Below, piece after piece: positions 26,031 to 34,582 of a stretch of 64,000 nt of DNA (within the stretch, counting starts at the first letter, position 1; every line of letters begins with the position of its first letter). Source of the DNA: Mesobacillus jeotgali. Its GTDB lineage: Bacteria; Bacillota; Bacilli; Bacillales; Cytobacillaceae. The translations under genes and the position numbers were made by a program. The DNA lies in assembly GCF_031759225.1 (NCBI RefSeq), contig NZ_CP134494.1, forward strand, positions 3,966,501 through 4,030,500, read 5' to 3'. A model generated the notes under the pieces. The model had not been told where the DNA came from and searched no databases. It was given only the letters and a program-made list of their open reading frames with translations.

Positions 26031-26045
26031 TGAAAATCATTATCA
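26031..26045. promoter_or_regulatory. Fur box 1 in the siderophore divergent region
   Basis: TGAAAATCATTATCA differs from the Bacillus 7-1-7 Fur box TGATAATNATTATCA at one position. It lies just upstream of a TTGACA (26053-26058) and TATCAT (26077-26082) pair that would serve the plus-strand lipoprotein. Expected to repress both directions under iron sufficiency. Confidence 0.88.
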
Positions 26046-26096
26046 ATTAGTGTTGACAATGTCCTCACTTGCATTTTATCATAAGGATGCAGTAAT

Positions 26097-26111
26097 TGAA
26101 AACGATTATCA
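26097..26111. promoter_or_regulatory. Fur box 2 before the siderophore lipoprotein
   Basis: TGAAAACGATTATCA matches the 7-1-7 Fur consensus with two mismatches outside the central N and lies between the likely promoter and the AGGAGG ribosome site of the lipoprotein gene. Confidence 0.75.
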
Positions 26112-26135
26112 ATAACAATCTAGGAGGAAATACAT

Positions 26136-27098
26136 ATGAAAGTTTCAAAACACTTGCTGGCTCTTATCAGCATCTTCACCATCCTGCTTTTGGCAGCATG
26201 CGGCAGCAACGAAGAGGATGCAAAGAATACAGCAGAAGCACCAAAGGAAAAAGAAGAAGGCTACACAGTGGGACACGCAATGGGTGAAACCACTTTGGAA
26301 AAGACTCCAGAAAAGGTCGTCATCCTGACAAATGAAGGTACAGAAGCACTTCTTGCGCTTGGTGTCACTCCAGTCGGTGCCGTACAGTCATGGACAGGAG
26401 ACCCTTGGTATGACCATATCGCTGATGATATGAAGGATGTAGAAGTCGTCGGTGTCGAGAGCCAGGTTAATGTAGAAGCTATTGCCGCGCTTCAGCCAGA
26501 CTTGATCATCGGAAATAAAATGCGCCAGGAAGATATTTATGAACAGCTTAAAGCAATCGCACCAACTGTTTTCGCTGAGGACCTTCGCGGTAACTGGAAG
26601 AACAACTTCGAGCTTTATGCAAAAGCTGTAAACAAAGAGGAAAAAGGCAAAGAAGTACTCGCTGCTTATGACCAGCGAATTGAAGACTTGAAAGAAAAAC
26701 TTGGAGACAAAATCAATACGGAAGTATCCATGGTCCGCTTCATGGCCGGTGACGTCCGTATTTACCATAAGGATTCATTCTCAGGCGTTATCCTTGAACA
26801 GATTGGCCTTGCTCGTCCAGAAAGCCAGGATCAAGAAGACTTTGCTGAAAAAGGTGTAACAAAAGAAAGAATCCCGGCAATGGACGGAGATATCCTATTC
26901 TACTTCACATATGATGAAGGCGACGGCAAAGCAACAGAGGTTGAAAAGGAATGGATCGAGGATCCGTTATTCCAAAACCTTGAGGTAGCGAAAAAAGGTG
27001 AAGTCCACAAAGTGGATGACGCCATCTGGAATACAGCAGGCGGCGTTTTGGCAGCCAACTTGATGCTCGATGATCTCGAAAAACATATGTTGAAATAA
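26136..27098 (+). CDS. Iron-siderophore-binding lipoprotein
   Basis: A 320-residue extracellular binding protein of the FecB/FhuD type. Signal peptide MKVSKHLLALISIFTILLL is followed by lipobox LAAC, Cys at residue 22. The ligand fold shows VVILTNEGTEALLALGVTPVG, ALQPDLIIGNKMRQEDIYEQL and the end VDDAIWNTAGGVLAANLMLDDL. AGGAGGAAATACAT sets the start. Read divergently from the permease operon with Fur boxes between, it supplies the missing part of the importer. Which siderophore is bound cannot be read from sequence. Confidence 0.93.
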   Translation: MKVSKHLLALISIFTILLLAACGSNEEDAKNTAEAPKEKEEGYTVGHAMGETTLEKTPEKVVILTNEGTEALLALGVTPVGAVQSWTGDPWYDHIADDMKDVEVVGVESQVNVEAIAALQPDLIIGNKMRQEDIYEQLKAIAPTVFAEDLRGNWKNNFELYAKAVNKEEKGKEVLAAYDQRIEDLKEKLGDKINTEVSMVRFMAGDVRIYHKDSFSGVILEQIGLARPESQDQEDFAEKGVTKERIPAMDGDILFYFTYDEGDGKATEVEKEWIEDPLFQNLEVAKKGEVHKVDDAIWNTAGGVLAANLMLDDLEKHMLK

Positions 27099-27154
27099 AA
27101 TCCCCCCAAGATTTTATTTGACTAATCCCCCACCCCTATATATAGAAACCAGGA

Positions 27155-27202
27155 AGAGGGTGTCCCAAAAGTATAAACTTTTGGGCACCCTCTTTATTTT
27201 TG
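27155..27202 (+). terminator. Terminator after the siderophore lipoprotein, or IS left end
   Basis: AGAGGGTGTCCCAAAAG pairs with CTTTTGGGCACCCTCT (27178-27193), one base bulged, then TTTATTTTT. It lies about 57 bases past the lipoprotein stop. Confidence 0.8.
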
Positions 27203-27224
27203 AGACTACTTGTAAAAATGGTCC

Positions 27225-27354
27225 GTTGATTTCCGTTCCAGGCGCTTCGCTTTCCGCGGGGCTGGCGCTGAGCCTCCTCATCGCTTCGCTCTTGCGGGGT
27301 CTCACCTGACCAGCTGCGCCCGCAGGAGTCTACGCGCCTTCCACTCCAATCAAC
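27225..27354. repeat. Bacillaceae interspersed repeat, GTTGATT...AATCAAC type
   Basis: A GC-rich 130-bp segment bounded by inverted termini GTTGATTTCCGTTCCAGG and CCTTCCACTCCAATCAAC, with GCGCTTCGCTTTCCGCGG and CGCAGGAGTCTACGCGCC inside. From memory this is a repeat seen many times in Bacillus-group genomes. It is non-coding and highly palindromic; its mobility mechanism is not known to me. Confidence 0.75.
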
Positions 27355-27390
27355 TCAGGTTTCTAAATTCATTTTTTGTGCAAAAAAATA

Positions 27391-27457
27391 CAAGAAAAAC
27401 CTCTTTTGTTATAATTAAGTCACCACAACCAACTATACAAAAGGAGAGATTTTCTTG
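27391..27457 (+). promoter_or_regulatory. Fold-back hairpin covering transposase RBS and start
   Basis: CAAGAAAAACCTCTTTTGT (27391-27409) can pair with ACAAAAGGAGAGATTTTCTTG (27437-27457). The right arm contains the AAGGAGAG ribosome site and the TTG start. TATAAT at 27410-27415 lies at the start of the loop. A message reading in from outside would fold and hide the start, whereas one begun inside the loop would not. This is the fold-back inhibition known from other IS elements; no good -35 was found for the inner promoter. Confidence 0.6.
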
Positions 27458-29008
27458 TATAAAAATTATAACACAAACCAATTGACCCTTCCAATGGACA
27501 TTCAAGTTTTGATTCCTCAACAGCACCTTGTTCGATTGATTGATTTTGCCGTCGACCAGATGAACCCCAATATCTTTCTCTCTCTTTATCCTGGTGGAGG
27601 ACGGCCGCCTTACCATCCTCAAATGATGTTAAAAGTCATTCTTTATGCATATGCCAACCGTATTTATTCCTCTCGACAAATCGCGAAACAGCTAACAGAG
27701 AATATTATGTTCATGTGGCTCTCCGGCGAACAGAAGCCTGATTTTCGTACCATCAACCGTTTCCGTTCCGAACGCATGAAAGATGTCATCTATGAGACGT
27801 TCTTTTCCATAGTCGACCTCCTTCGGGAGGAAGGACTTGTGAAGCTAGAAGACTATTTCCTGGATGGGACCAAATTGGAGGCAAACGCCAACAAGTATAC
27901 TTTTGTTTGGAAGAAGTCCACTGAAAAATACGATAAAAAGTTGGACGAGAAATTCCGCCAGATTGTCTTTGGGATTGAACAAATCACCAAAGAAGATGAA
28001 GAAGCAGAAAGGGAACAAGATTTTCAGGAAAAGCTCGAAGAGACACCCATCTCTTCTGCAAAAATTGAAGAAACCATTAAAAAGCTGGAAGAGAGACTGG
28101 AACAGGATCCAAAAAACAAACCTTTAAAGAAGGCAAAGCGCCAACTGGAAAAAGACCTTCTACCTCGAAAGCAGAAGTATGAACTTCAGAAACAGACTTT
28201 TGGAGAGAGAAACAGCTTTTCTAAGACGGATACCGATGCCACTTTTATGCGAATGAAAGAGGACCACATGATGAACGGGCAGTTAAAGCCTGGATATAAT
28301 GTTCAGATTGGAACAGAAAATCAGTTCATCACCAACTTCAGCCTCCATCAACGGGCTGGAGATCCTGGATGCATGATTCCCCATCTTGAACTTTTGGAAA
28401 AACATAACCGCCCGAAGCCAAAGGCCGTTATTGCCGACTCTGGTTATGGAAGCGAAGAGAACTATGCACATTGTGAAGAACAGGAAATAGAAGCGTACAT
28501 TAAATACAATACTTTTGACAAGGAACAGACAAAGGCATGGAAGGAACAAATTGGCCGAGTTGAAAATATGGAGTATGACGAAGAGCTAGATGAATGGATT
28601 TGTGCAAACGGAAAACGCCTGGTTTTCCAGTATGAGAGTCAAAGAAAGTCCGACAACGGTTACGATTCCGTGAAGCGCACGTACCGCTGTACCGATTGTA
28701 TGAACTGTCCATTCCAAACAACCTGTGCCAAAGACAAAGATACAAAGACCGTACAGGTCTCAGTGAAAAACCAACAACAACGAAAAGAAGTTCGGGAACG
28801 ATTGGCTGCGGAAGAAGGAAGCCAAAGATACAGGCAGAGAAAAATAGATGTCGAGCCAGTATTTGGGCAGATTAAACACAATCGAGGGTTTAAAAGATTT
28901 GGGTTAAGAGGCCTCTCCAAAAATACCACGGATTGGGGTCTTATTTGCGCTGCACACAATCTTTTGAAGTGGGCAGCCAACAAGGAAAGCGAACAAAAAT
29001 TAGGGTAA
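27455..29008 (+). CDS. IS1182 family transposase
   Basis: Full-length DDE transposase of 517 residues starting at TTG (MYKNYNTNQLTLPMDIQV). It opens with the IS1182 N-terminal domain (HLVRLIDFAVDQM, GGRPPYHPQMMLKVILYAYA), has DYFLDGTKLEANANKYTFVW with the first catalytic Asp, AVIADSGYGSEENY with the second, and a C-terminal VEPVFGQIKHNRGFKRFGLR with the Glu. A zinc-like cysteine cluster (TDCMNCPFQTTC) precedes the last part. No frameshift or stop interrupts it, so the element may be active. Confidence 0.95.
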   Translation: MYKNYNTNQLTLPMDIQVLIPQQHLVRLIDFAVDQMNPNIFLSLYPGGGRPPYHPQMMLKVILYAYANRIYSSRQIAKQLTENIMFMWLSGEQKPDFRTINRFRSERMKDVIYETFFSIVDLLREEGLVKLEDYFLDGTKLEANANKYTFVWKKSTEKYDKKLDEKFRQIVFGIEQITKEDEEAEREQDFQEKLEETPISSAKIEETIKKLEERLEQDPKNKPLKKAKRQLEKDLLPRKQKYELQKQTFGERNSFSKTDTDATFMRMKEDHMMNGQLKPGYNVQIGTENQFITNFSLHQRAGDPGCMIPHLELLEKHNRPKPKAVIADSGYGSEENYAHCEEQEIEAYIKYNTFDKEQTKAWKEQIGRVENMEYDEELDEWICANGKRLVFQYESQRKSDNGYDSVKRTYRCTDCMNCPFQTTCAKDKDTKTVQVSVKNQQQRKEVRERLAAEEGSQRYRQRKIDVEPVFGQIKHNRGFKRFGLRGLSKNTTDWGLICAAHNLLKWAANKESEQKLG

Positions 29009-29078
29009 CTAAGGGGAGGAATATCCCTCTTTCCCTTATAAATCCATCAAATCCAAACCCATAAATTGGATAAAAAGT

Positions 29079-29140
29079 AAAAGAGGCGACTCTCAGGTCG
29101 AATTTATTCAACCTTTTGAGTCAGCCTCTTTTGTTATTTT
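29079..29140 (+). terminator. Transposase terminator / IS right inverted repeat
   Basis: AAAAGAGGCGACTC pairs with GAGTCAGCCTCTTTT across a 25-base loop and is followed by GTTATTTTTATT. It doubles as the right IS end. Confidence 0.7.
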
Positions 29141-29243
29141 TATTGACTGAAGGGGAAACGATAACAAATTTTACAAAAAGAGTCTTCATAATCCTCCCAA
29201 TTTCGGAAATGATAAACGTAAATCAAGATTGGCGGAGATTGCA

Positions 29244-30788
29244 ATGAAGAAGCTATTCAAGAAAAAGTTGATGGAAGACATTGAAAAAGAAGCTGCTAAA
29301 CAGGATACGGAAGGCCAAAAGCCTGATCAATATTTAAATGACCACGAGTGGGAAAATACTCTTTTCAAATCTCACGATTACAAAAAGACTTTTTATGTCA
29401 ATCAGAAGACGGAAAAAAAATTCTGCTTTTCATTCATGTCGACTCTTGTAGATGAAAGCATTCTCCAAAATAATGCTCTCCCCTACTTGCTTGAGGGCGA
29501 ATTTAATACCATTGAAGACGTCAAAAAGCTTATACCGATAGCGGATGTCCAGGTTTCGGCGAAAAATGAGGATATAGAAATTAAACTCTTTAATGGGTAT
29601 GTACTTCTAACGCTTGAGAATGAAGAGAAATATTTCGCCTTCATCGCGGCGCAAAAAGAAGTAGTTAGGACAGTTGCCCAGCCTGAAGTAGAATTCAGTG
29701 TAATCGGCCCAAAGGAATCATTTGTTGAGTCACTGGATCAAAACCTTAATATGATTCGAAAAAGGGTTCCAGTAAAAGAGTTGATTATTGAAAACTATAC
29801 GGTGGGCTCGATATCAAAATCTGGTGTCGCCATTTTATATATGGAGGGCATCACCAACAAAGATAATGTCAATACGGTTATCCAGCGCGTGAAAGACATT
29901 GAATTCGATGAAATCACAGATAGTTCTTATATTGTCCAGCTGATTTCCGATAACCAGAATTCTCCCTTTCCACAGCTTCTGGATACTGAAAGGCCGGATA
30001 GGATCGCGGCCATCCTTGCAGAGGGAAAAGTCGCCATCCTTGTCGACGGTTCGCCGCACGCATTGATCGGGCCAACGACTTTGGTGGAATTCTTCGGCTC
30101 TTTCGAAGACTACTTCCTGAATTATTTATTGTCTTCTTTTTTCCGGCTGATCCGTTTATTCGCCGTTGCGTTCTCGATCCTGATCACACCGATTTATGTA
30201 GCAGCCTTGTCCTATCATTATGAGTTGATCCCAAAGGACCTGCTAAGCACATTGATTACATCAAGAAGGGAAATACCGCTCCCTCCTATACTTGAAGCAT
30301 TATTCCTTGAGCTGACAATCGAGCTATTGCGTGAGGCCGGGGCCCGCCTGCCTACCAAGGTCGGCCAGACGATCGGTATCGTGGGCGGAATCGTAATCGG
30401 GACCGCTTCCGTTGAAGCAGGTCTGACGAGTAATGTCCTCCTGATCATTGTCGCACTGGCAGCGCTGGCGTCTTTCACTACACCAGTGTATCGAATGGGC
30501 AACACTATCAGGCTGCTACGATTCCCATTCCTGTTCTTTGCTGAGCTTTGGGGAATGCTGGGAATCGTTGTATCCTTTTCATTCCTCCTGACCCATCTGC
30601 TCAGACTAACATCATTGGGCAGGCCTTTCTTGGAGCCTTTGTATCCTCCAAGGGTGACGGATTTCAAAGATGCGATCATTCGGCTGCCTTTTACCATGCA
30701 ATATAACCGGCCACAATATTTGAGAACAGAAAATCCAGCCCGTTTCAGTGAAAAAAAGGCAAAGGAAAAAAAGGACATCGACGAGTGA
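29244..30788 (+). CDS. Spore germination receptor subunit A (GerA family)
   Basis: GerAA-type subunit of a nutrient germinant receptor in the spore inner membrane, 514 residues. A hydrophilic N-terminal half with VEFSVIGPKESFVESLDQNL and ELIIENYTVGSISKSGVAILY is followed by several membrane spans holding TLLTVGFTSNVLLIIVAL-like hydrophobic stretches and PLPPILEALFLELTIELLRE and AGARLPTKVGQTIGIVGG, the conserved core. I start at ATG 29244 (MKKLFKKKLME) with GGAG six bases upstream. First gene of a complete A-B-C operon. The nutrient sensed is unknown. Confidence 0.94.
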   Translation: MKKLFKKKLMEDIEKEAAKQDTEGQKPDQYLNDHEWENTLFKSHDYKKTFYVNQKTEKKFCFSFMSTLVDESILQNNALPYLLEGEFNTIEDVKKLIPIADVQVSAKNEDIEIKLFNGYVLLTLENEEKYFAFIAAQKEVVRTVAQPEVEFSVIGPKESFVESLDQNLNMIRKRVPVKELIIENYTVGSISKSGVAILYMEGITNKDNVNTVIQRVKDIEFDEITDSSYIVQLISDNQNSPFPQLLDTERPDRIAAILAEGKVAILVDGSPHALIGPTTLVEFFGSFEDYFLNYLLSSFFRLIRLFAVAFSILITPIYVAALSYHYELIPKDLLSTLITSRREIPLPPILEALFLELTIELLREAGARLPTKVGQTIGIVGGIVIGTASVEAGLTSNVLLIIVALAALASFTTPVYRMGNTIRLLRFPFLFFAELWGMLGIVVSFSFLLTHLLRLTSLGRPFLEPLYPPRVTDFKDAIIRLPFTMQYNRPQYLRTENPARFSEKKAKEKKDIDE

Positions 30789-30810
30789 GCATTGGAGGTT
30801 TTGAAAAAAC

Positions 30811-31905
30811 ATGCAGCAGCCCATACCTGAAAGATTGCAAATATCACCTTTTCTCGTCCTTTACCTAATCATGTCCATGCAGATTGGCATCGGGGTCCTT
30901 GGCTACCAGCGCATCATTGCCAAGAATGCAGGTTATGATGCTTGGATATCCGTTTTTGCTGCTGGACTGAGTATCCATCTCATCGTTTGGATGATTTATA
31001 AAATTTGCGGGACGGTAGAAGGAGACATTGTTGCAGCACATGCCTTTGTTTTTGGCAAAAAAATCGGCAGTATAATAAGCACGGTTTTCATCGTCTACCT
31101 GCTGATTTTTGCGATGGCAGTTTTAAGGACTTACCTCGAAGTCGTTCAGGTATGGATGTTCCCGGAAATTAGTACTTTCTGGTACAGTCTTGTCTTTTTG
31201 CTTCTTTCAATCTATATCGTTTTTGGCGGTTTTAGAACCGTGACCGGTATCGCTTTTTTCTGTATTGTCCTGCCAAGCTATCTGCTGCTGACATTTGGCT
31301 TTGCACTCAAATATGCGGACTTCAGGAATCTGCTGCCAATCCTGGATCATTCTTTAAAAGATATGGCCATCAGTGCTTTCAATATGTCCCTGACGTACAT
31401 CGGCTTTGAAATACCGCTATTTTTCTACCCATTCATCAAAGATGCGCCTAAATCACAAAAATGGGCCCATCTCGGTGTTTTTTTGACCACCATTATCTAT
31501 ACCGTACTCGCGATCATTACTTTTACTTATTTCTCAGAAGCACAGCTGGCCAAATCCATCTGGGCAACTCTTGAAATGTGGAAAATTGTCAGTATGCCCT
31601 TTGTTGAACGATTCGAATATATCGGAATTGCCAACTGGAATCTGATTATCCTCCCTAATATTTGTATCGCTCTTTGGGGAGCCAGCATGATTTTAAAAAG
31701 AGCCTTTAAGCTTCGGCAAAAAAAAGGCGTGATTGCCCTTGCTTTCATCTGCTTACTCGCCATGCCTTTTATAGATACAAGGGCAAAGATAAATTTTTTG
31801 AATGATTTGGTCGCAAAGATCGGATTCAGCGTGACCTTCCTCTATATCCCATTTTTATTTATTGCAACAATGATCGCCAAGAAGGTGAAAAAAAATGAAA
31901 ATTAG
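30811..31905 (+). CDS. Spore germination receptor subunit B (GerB family permease)
   Basis: A 364-residue membrane protein of the APC-like GerB family, about ten membrane spans, which binds the germinant in characterised receptors. It starts MQQPIPERLQISPFLVLYLI after GGAGG, includes MQIGIGVLGYQRIIAKNAGYD and NMSLTYIGFEIPLFFYPFIKD. It lies 22 bases after subunit A and overlaps subunit C by 11 bases, so translation is coupled. Confidence 0.93.
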   Translation: MQQPIPERLQISPFLVLYLIMSMQIGIGVLGYQRIIAKNAGYDAWISVFAAGLSIHLIVWMIYKICGTVEGDIVAAHAFVFGKKIGSIISTVFIVYLLIFAMAVLRTYLEVVQVWMFPEISTFWYSLVFLLLSIYIVFGGFRTVTGIAFFCIVLPSYLLLTFGFALKYADFRNLLPILDHSLKDMAISAFNMSLTYIGFEIPLFFYPFIKDAPKSQKWAHLGVFLTTIIYTVLAIITFTYFSEAQLAKSIWATLEMWKIVSMPFVERFEYIGIANWNLIILPNICIALWGASMILKRAFKLRQKKGVIALAFICLLAMPFIDTRAKINFLNDLVAKIGFSVTFLYIPFLFIATMIAKKVKKNEN

Positions 31906-32965
31906 ATTCTTCATAGTTATCTCGCTTATGCTTATGTCCCTATTGCTTACAGGTTGTGTCGAAAAGGAAATCATTGATGATGTGAACATCGAGATGGGCG
32001 TAGGTTATGATCAAAAGAATGATAAAATCGAAGGTACTGTCATGGTACCTATCTTTAATCCGGATAAGAAGATCGGCAATTTCACCTTCTCGGCAACGGC
32101 TACGAGCAATAGGGATTTAATTCAGGAGATTCAGCGTAAGTCAGCACAGCCAGTCGTAACAGGCTCCCTGGAGATTGCCCTTTTTGGTGAAGAAATCGCC
32201 AAAAAAGGAATCAAGGATTTCATTGATGCTTTTGAGCGCGACCCAAGTATCGGTGCCCGGGTATATTTCGCAGTAGCAGATGATAAGGCGAAAGAAATAT
32301 TATCCGGAACCTATGGAACCAGAGGGAATGCTATTCATTTGTCTCAATTAATCCAGCACAATACGGAAACACGCAATCTGCCGATAACGAACATGCACCT
32401 CTACTTATTCGACTTATACCAGGAAGGGATAGATCCCTATCTTCCAATCCTGAAAAAAACGGAACCTGAAATCATCGATATCACAGGAATTGCTTTATTC
32501 AAGGATGAAAAAATGGTGAAAGAGCTGCCTTCAGATAAAATGTTCTTCTTTAAGCTTCTTACAGATAAATTCAGTGAAGGAGCTTTTAAATTGGAAGTGG
32601 ATGGCAAGGATGTCGCGGTAAAAGATTTGGATTCTAAAAACAAGTTCAAACTAAGCAAGCGGAATCCCTACACTGTTGACATTGAGATCAAGGTTGAAGG
32701 GCTGATCCGTGAATATACAGGGGAGATGTTGACACCAGGAATCATCAAAAAGATAGAAAAGGAATTTGAGGAGCAAGTCAACAAGGAAACCATGGAAATG
32801 ATACAGGAATTCCAGGAGATGGGCATCGATCCAGTTGGTTTTGGCCAGTTTATTAAAACAAAAACAAGAGGCTTCGATTTTAAGAGATGGGAAGATGAAT
32901 ATAAAAATTTAACCGTCAATGTAAAAACGGATGTGACTATAACAGAGGTAGGAATTGTTGAATAA
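31895..32965 (+). CDS. Spore germination receptor subunit C (GerC lipoprotein)
   Basis: A 356-residue lipoprotein: signal MKIRFFIVISLMLMSLLLTG then Cys21. The three-domain GerC body includes NIEMGVGYDQKNDKIEGTVM, the ARVYFAVADDKAKEILSG segment and EEQVNKETMEMIQEFQEMGI in the C-terminal Spore_GerAC domain. It anchors to the outer face of the spore inner membrane beside the A and B subunits. Last gene of the operon, closed by a terminator shared with the convergent rodA-like gene. Confidence 0.94.
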   Translation: MKIRFFIVISLMLMSLLLTGCVEKEIIDDVNIEMGVGYDQKNDKIEGTVMVPIFNPDKKIGNFTFSATATSNRDLIQEIQRKSAQPVVTGSLEIALFGEEIAKKGIKDFIDAFERDPSIGARVYFAVADDKAKEILSGTYGTRGNAIHLSQLIQHNTETRNLPITNMHLYLFDLYQEGIDPYLPILKKTEPEIIDITGIALFKDEKMVKELPSDKMFFFKLLTDKFSEGAFKLEVDGKDVAVKDLDSKNKFKLSKRNPYTVDIEIKVEGLIREYTGEMLTPGIIKKIEKEFEEQVNKETMEMIQEFQEMGIDPVGFGQFIKTKTRGFDFKRWEDEYKNLTVNVKTDVTITEVGIVE

Positions 32966-32969
32966 AGTA

Positions 32970-33010
32970 AAAGAGGGACTCCCAGCTGATGTCGGGAATC
33001 CCTCTCTTTT
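32970..33010. terminator. Bidirectional terminator between gerC and the rodA-like gene
   Basis: AGAGGGACTCCC and GGGAATCCCTCT form a long stem with one mismatch and a run of Ts on the plus strand; on the minus strand it touches the end of the rodA-like gene and continues into TTTTAC. Confidence 0.85.
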
Positions 33011-34186
33011 TTATGCGGTGGTCGAGAACATGTATTTCTTGTAATGGTACCGGATCGAGAAAATCAAGCTTACTGCAAGCATATTCCCCATCAACGAGCT
33101 TCCTCCGTAGCTGATAAATGGCAGCGGGATGCCCGTGATAGGCAGAAGGCCGATGGTCATGCCGATATTCTGGAATACGTGGAAGGTGATCATACTGATG
33201 ACGCCTACACAAATATAGGTGTAAAAGTCATTCTTCGTTTCCATGCCAATTTTGGTGATTTGGTAAATCAGCAAGAAAAACAAGCTTACAACAATACTTG
33301 CTCCAACGAAGCCGAATTCCTCGCCGATGATGCTGAAGATGAAGTCAGTATGGCTTTCGGGCAGGTACACTTCCCTTGTGCCATAGCCCTTCCCCACCGT
33401 TTCACCTGAACCGATGGCCAGCAGCGACCTCGTAAGCTGGAAGCCGGTAGTGCTTTGGTAATTATAAGGGTCAAGCCAGGAATAGATCCGACCGAACTGG
33501 TATTCCTTCACCCCAAGATATTTTTCAAGGATTTCAGGCTTCCAGATTACAAAATAAAATATGATCGAGATCAGCGTAAGGCCTGTCCCGAAAATTGGCA
33601 CAAGCAGCTTCCAGGTGATGCCAGAGATGAAAATCATCCCAAGCATGATTGCAATATACACAAGCGAGGTACCCAGGTCAGGCTGCTGCATGACGAGCAT
33701 GAGCGGCACCATCGTGACAATACCGATTTTAATCAGGAGCCAAAGGTCGGTTTGAATGGATTTAAGCCGGTATTTCTGATGGTGGTCAACAATCACCCTT
33801 GCAAGAGCCAGGATGATGAACACCTTCACCAGCTCGGACGGCTGCAGAGTACCCATTGCCGGCACCCTGTACCAGCTTTTCGCACCATTGATGACAGGAG
33901 CGATGGTGGAAGGTGCAATGATAAGCCCCATCAGCAAGACCAGCCCAAAGCCATAGGCATACCAGCTCAATTTTTGCAGCTGATCCGAATCGAGAGTGAT
34001 GACTGCGGCAATGATTCCCGCACCGATGACGTACCAGATGATTTGCTTAATCAAAAAGTTTTCAGATCCATACTGCCCCGTCGTCTGGGCGCTGTAAATA
34101 GCGATGCAGCTCGACAGGAAAAGCAGGATCAATATCATAACCAGCCCATAATCGAGCCGGGAATTCGTTTTTGGATTCGAAGTCAT
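33011..34186 (-). CDS. FtsW/RodA/SpoVE family peptidoglycan polymerase
   Basis: A 391-residue SEDS protein with about ten membrane spans, a glycosyltransferase that polymerises lipid II into glycan strands together with a class B PBP. Landmarks are PVINGAKSWYRV, GTLQPSELVKVFIILALA, QQPDLGTSLVYIAIMLG, and near the end GITGIPLPFISYGGSSLMGN as PITGIPLPFISYGGSS. It resembles RodA more than FtsW by overall shape, but there is no paired PBP nearby, so it may be one of several paralogues. It is monocistronic. Confidence 0.9.
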   Translation of the reverse strand: MTSNPKTNSRLDYGLVMILILLFLSSCIAIYSAQTTGQYGSENFLIKQIIWYVIGAGIIAAVITLDSDQLQKLSWYAYGFGLVLLMGLIIAPSTIAPVINGAKSWYRVPAMGTLQPSELVKVFIILALARVIVDHHQKYRLKSIQTDLWLLIKIGIVTMVPLMLVMQQPDLGTSLVYIAIMLGMIFISGITWKLLVPIFGTGLTLISIIFYFVIWKPEILEKYLGVKEYQFGRIYSWLDPYNYQSTTGFQLTRSLLAIGSGETVGKGYGTREVYLPESHTDFIFSIIGEEFGFVGASIVVSLFFLLIYQITKIGMETKNDFYTYICVGVISMITFHVFQNIGMTIGLLPITGIPLPFISYGGSSLMGNMLAVSLIFSIRYHYKKYMFSTTA

Positions 34187-34389
34187 TTTTATTCCCCTTT
34201 TATATGAAGGCAGTTTTCCAACTGAGAATTATCACGTTATAACTGAAGAACTGTTCAATACTTCATTATATTTTTTTCGACAATAAATCACAACTTCTGA
34301 CTATGAAATGGTTATTATTACATATCCGAAAATTTTTATTCAGGCAATTTGGCGCAGGGAAATGGATGGAGTTTCCTTTTCAACTTTTT

Positions 34390-34500
34390 CGCCTTAATGA
34401 CGGACAGATTTAATGCTGTCTCCTGGATTTTTGTCCGTCATGGCCTTGATGATGGACTGTTTTGCTGTTGTCTCCTGGATTTTTGTCCGTCATAAAGTCA
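34390..34500. repeat. Array D, two units 52 bp apart
   Basis: ATGACGGACAG at 34397 and ATGATGGACTG at 34449 begin two related 44-46-base units, each ending TTTTTGTCCGTCAT. The first has a 10-bp closing stem ATGACGGACA/TGTCCGTCAT. It lies in the 396-base gap between the divergent rodA-like gene and uppP, where I see no gene; promoters for both must lie here too. Confidence 0.75.
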
Positions 34501-34582
34501 GCTGTAAATTTCCGTGCATAGAGGTGGGACATGTTTCATAGCTTTGTAAGGGACAAAGTCTTTGAAAAAGTGGGGATTCTGT

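Larger units (their letters stand above)
27155..29132 (+). mobile_element. IS1182-type insertion sequence, boundaries tentative
   Basis: The transposase is flanked by two terminal sequences that match as inverted repeats: AGAGGGTGTCCCAAAAG reading in from 27155 and AGAGGCTGACTCAAAAG reading in from about 29130 (14 of 17 identical). Each end can also fold on itself (27155-27171 with 27178-27193; 29079-29092 with 29118-29132) and would stop transcription. I saw no clear target duplication. If the left end is right, a 130-bp interspersed repeat lies inside the element before the transposase; if not, the left hairpin is just the terminator of the upstream lipoprotein gene. Confidence 0.6.

Noticed and set aside
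27157..29132. Composite transposon carrying the ger operon or siderophore genes
   Set aside because: Only one IS copy is present, and the neighbouring operons look native.
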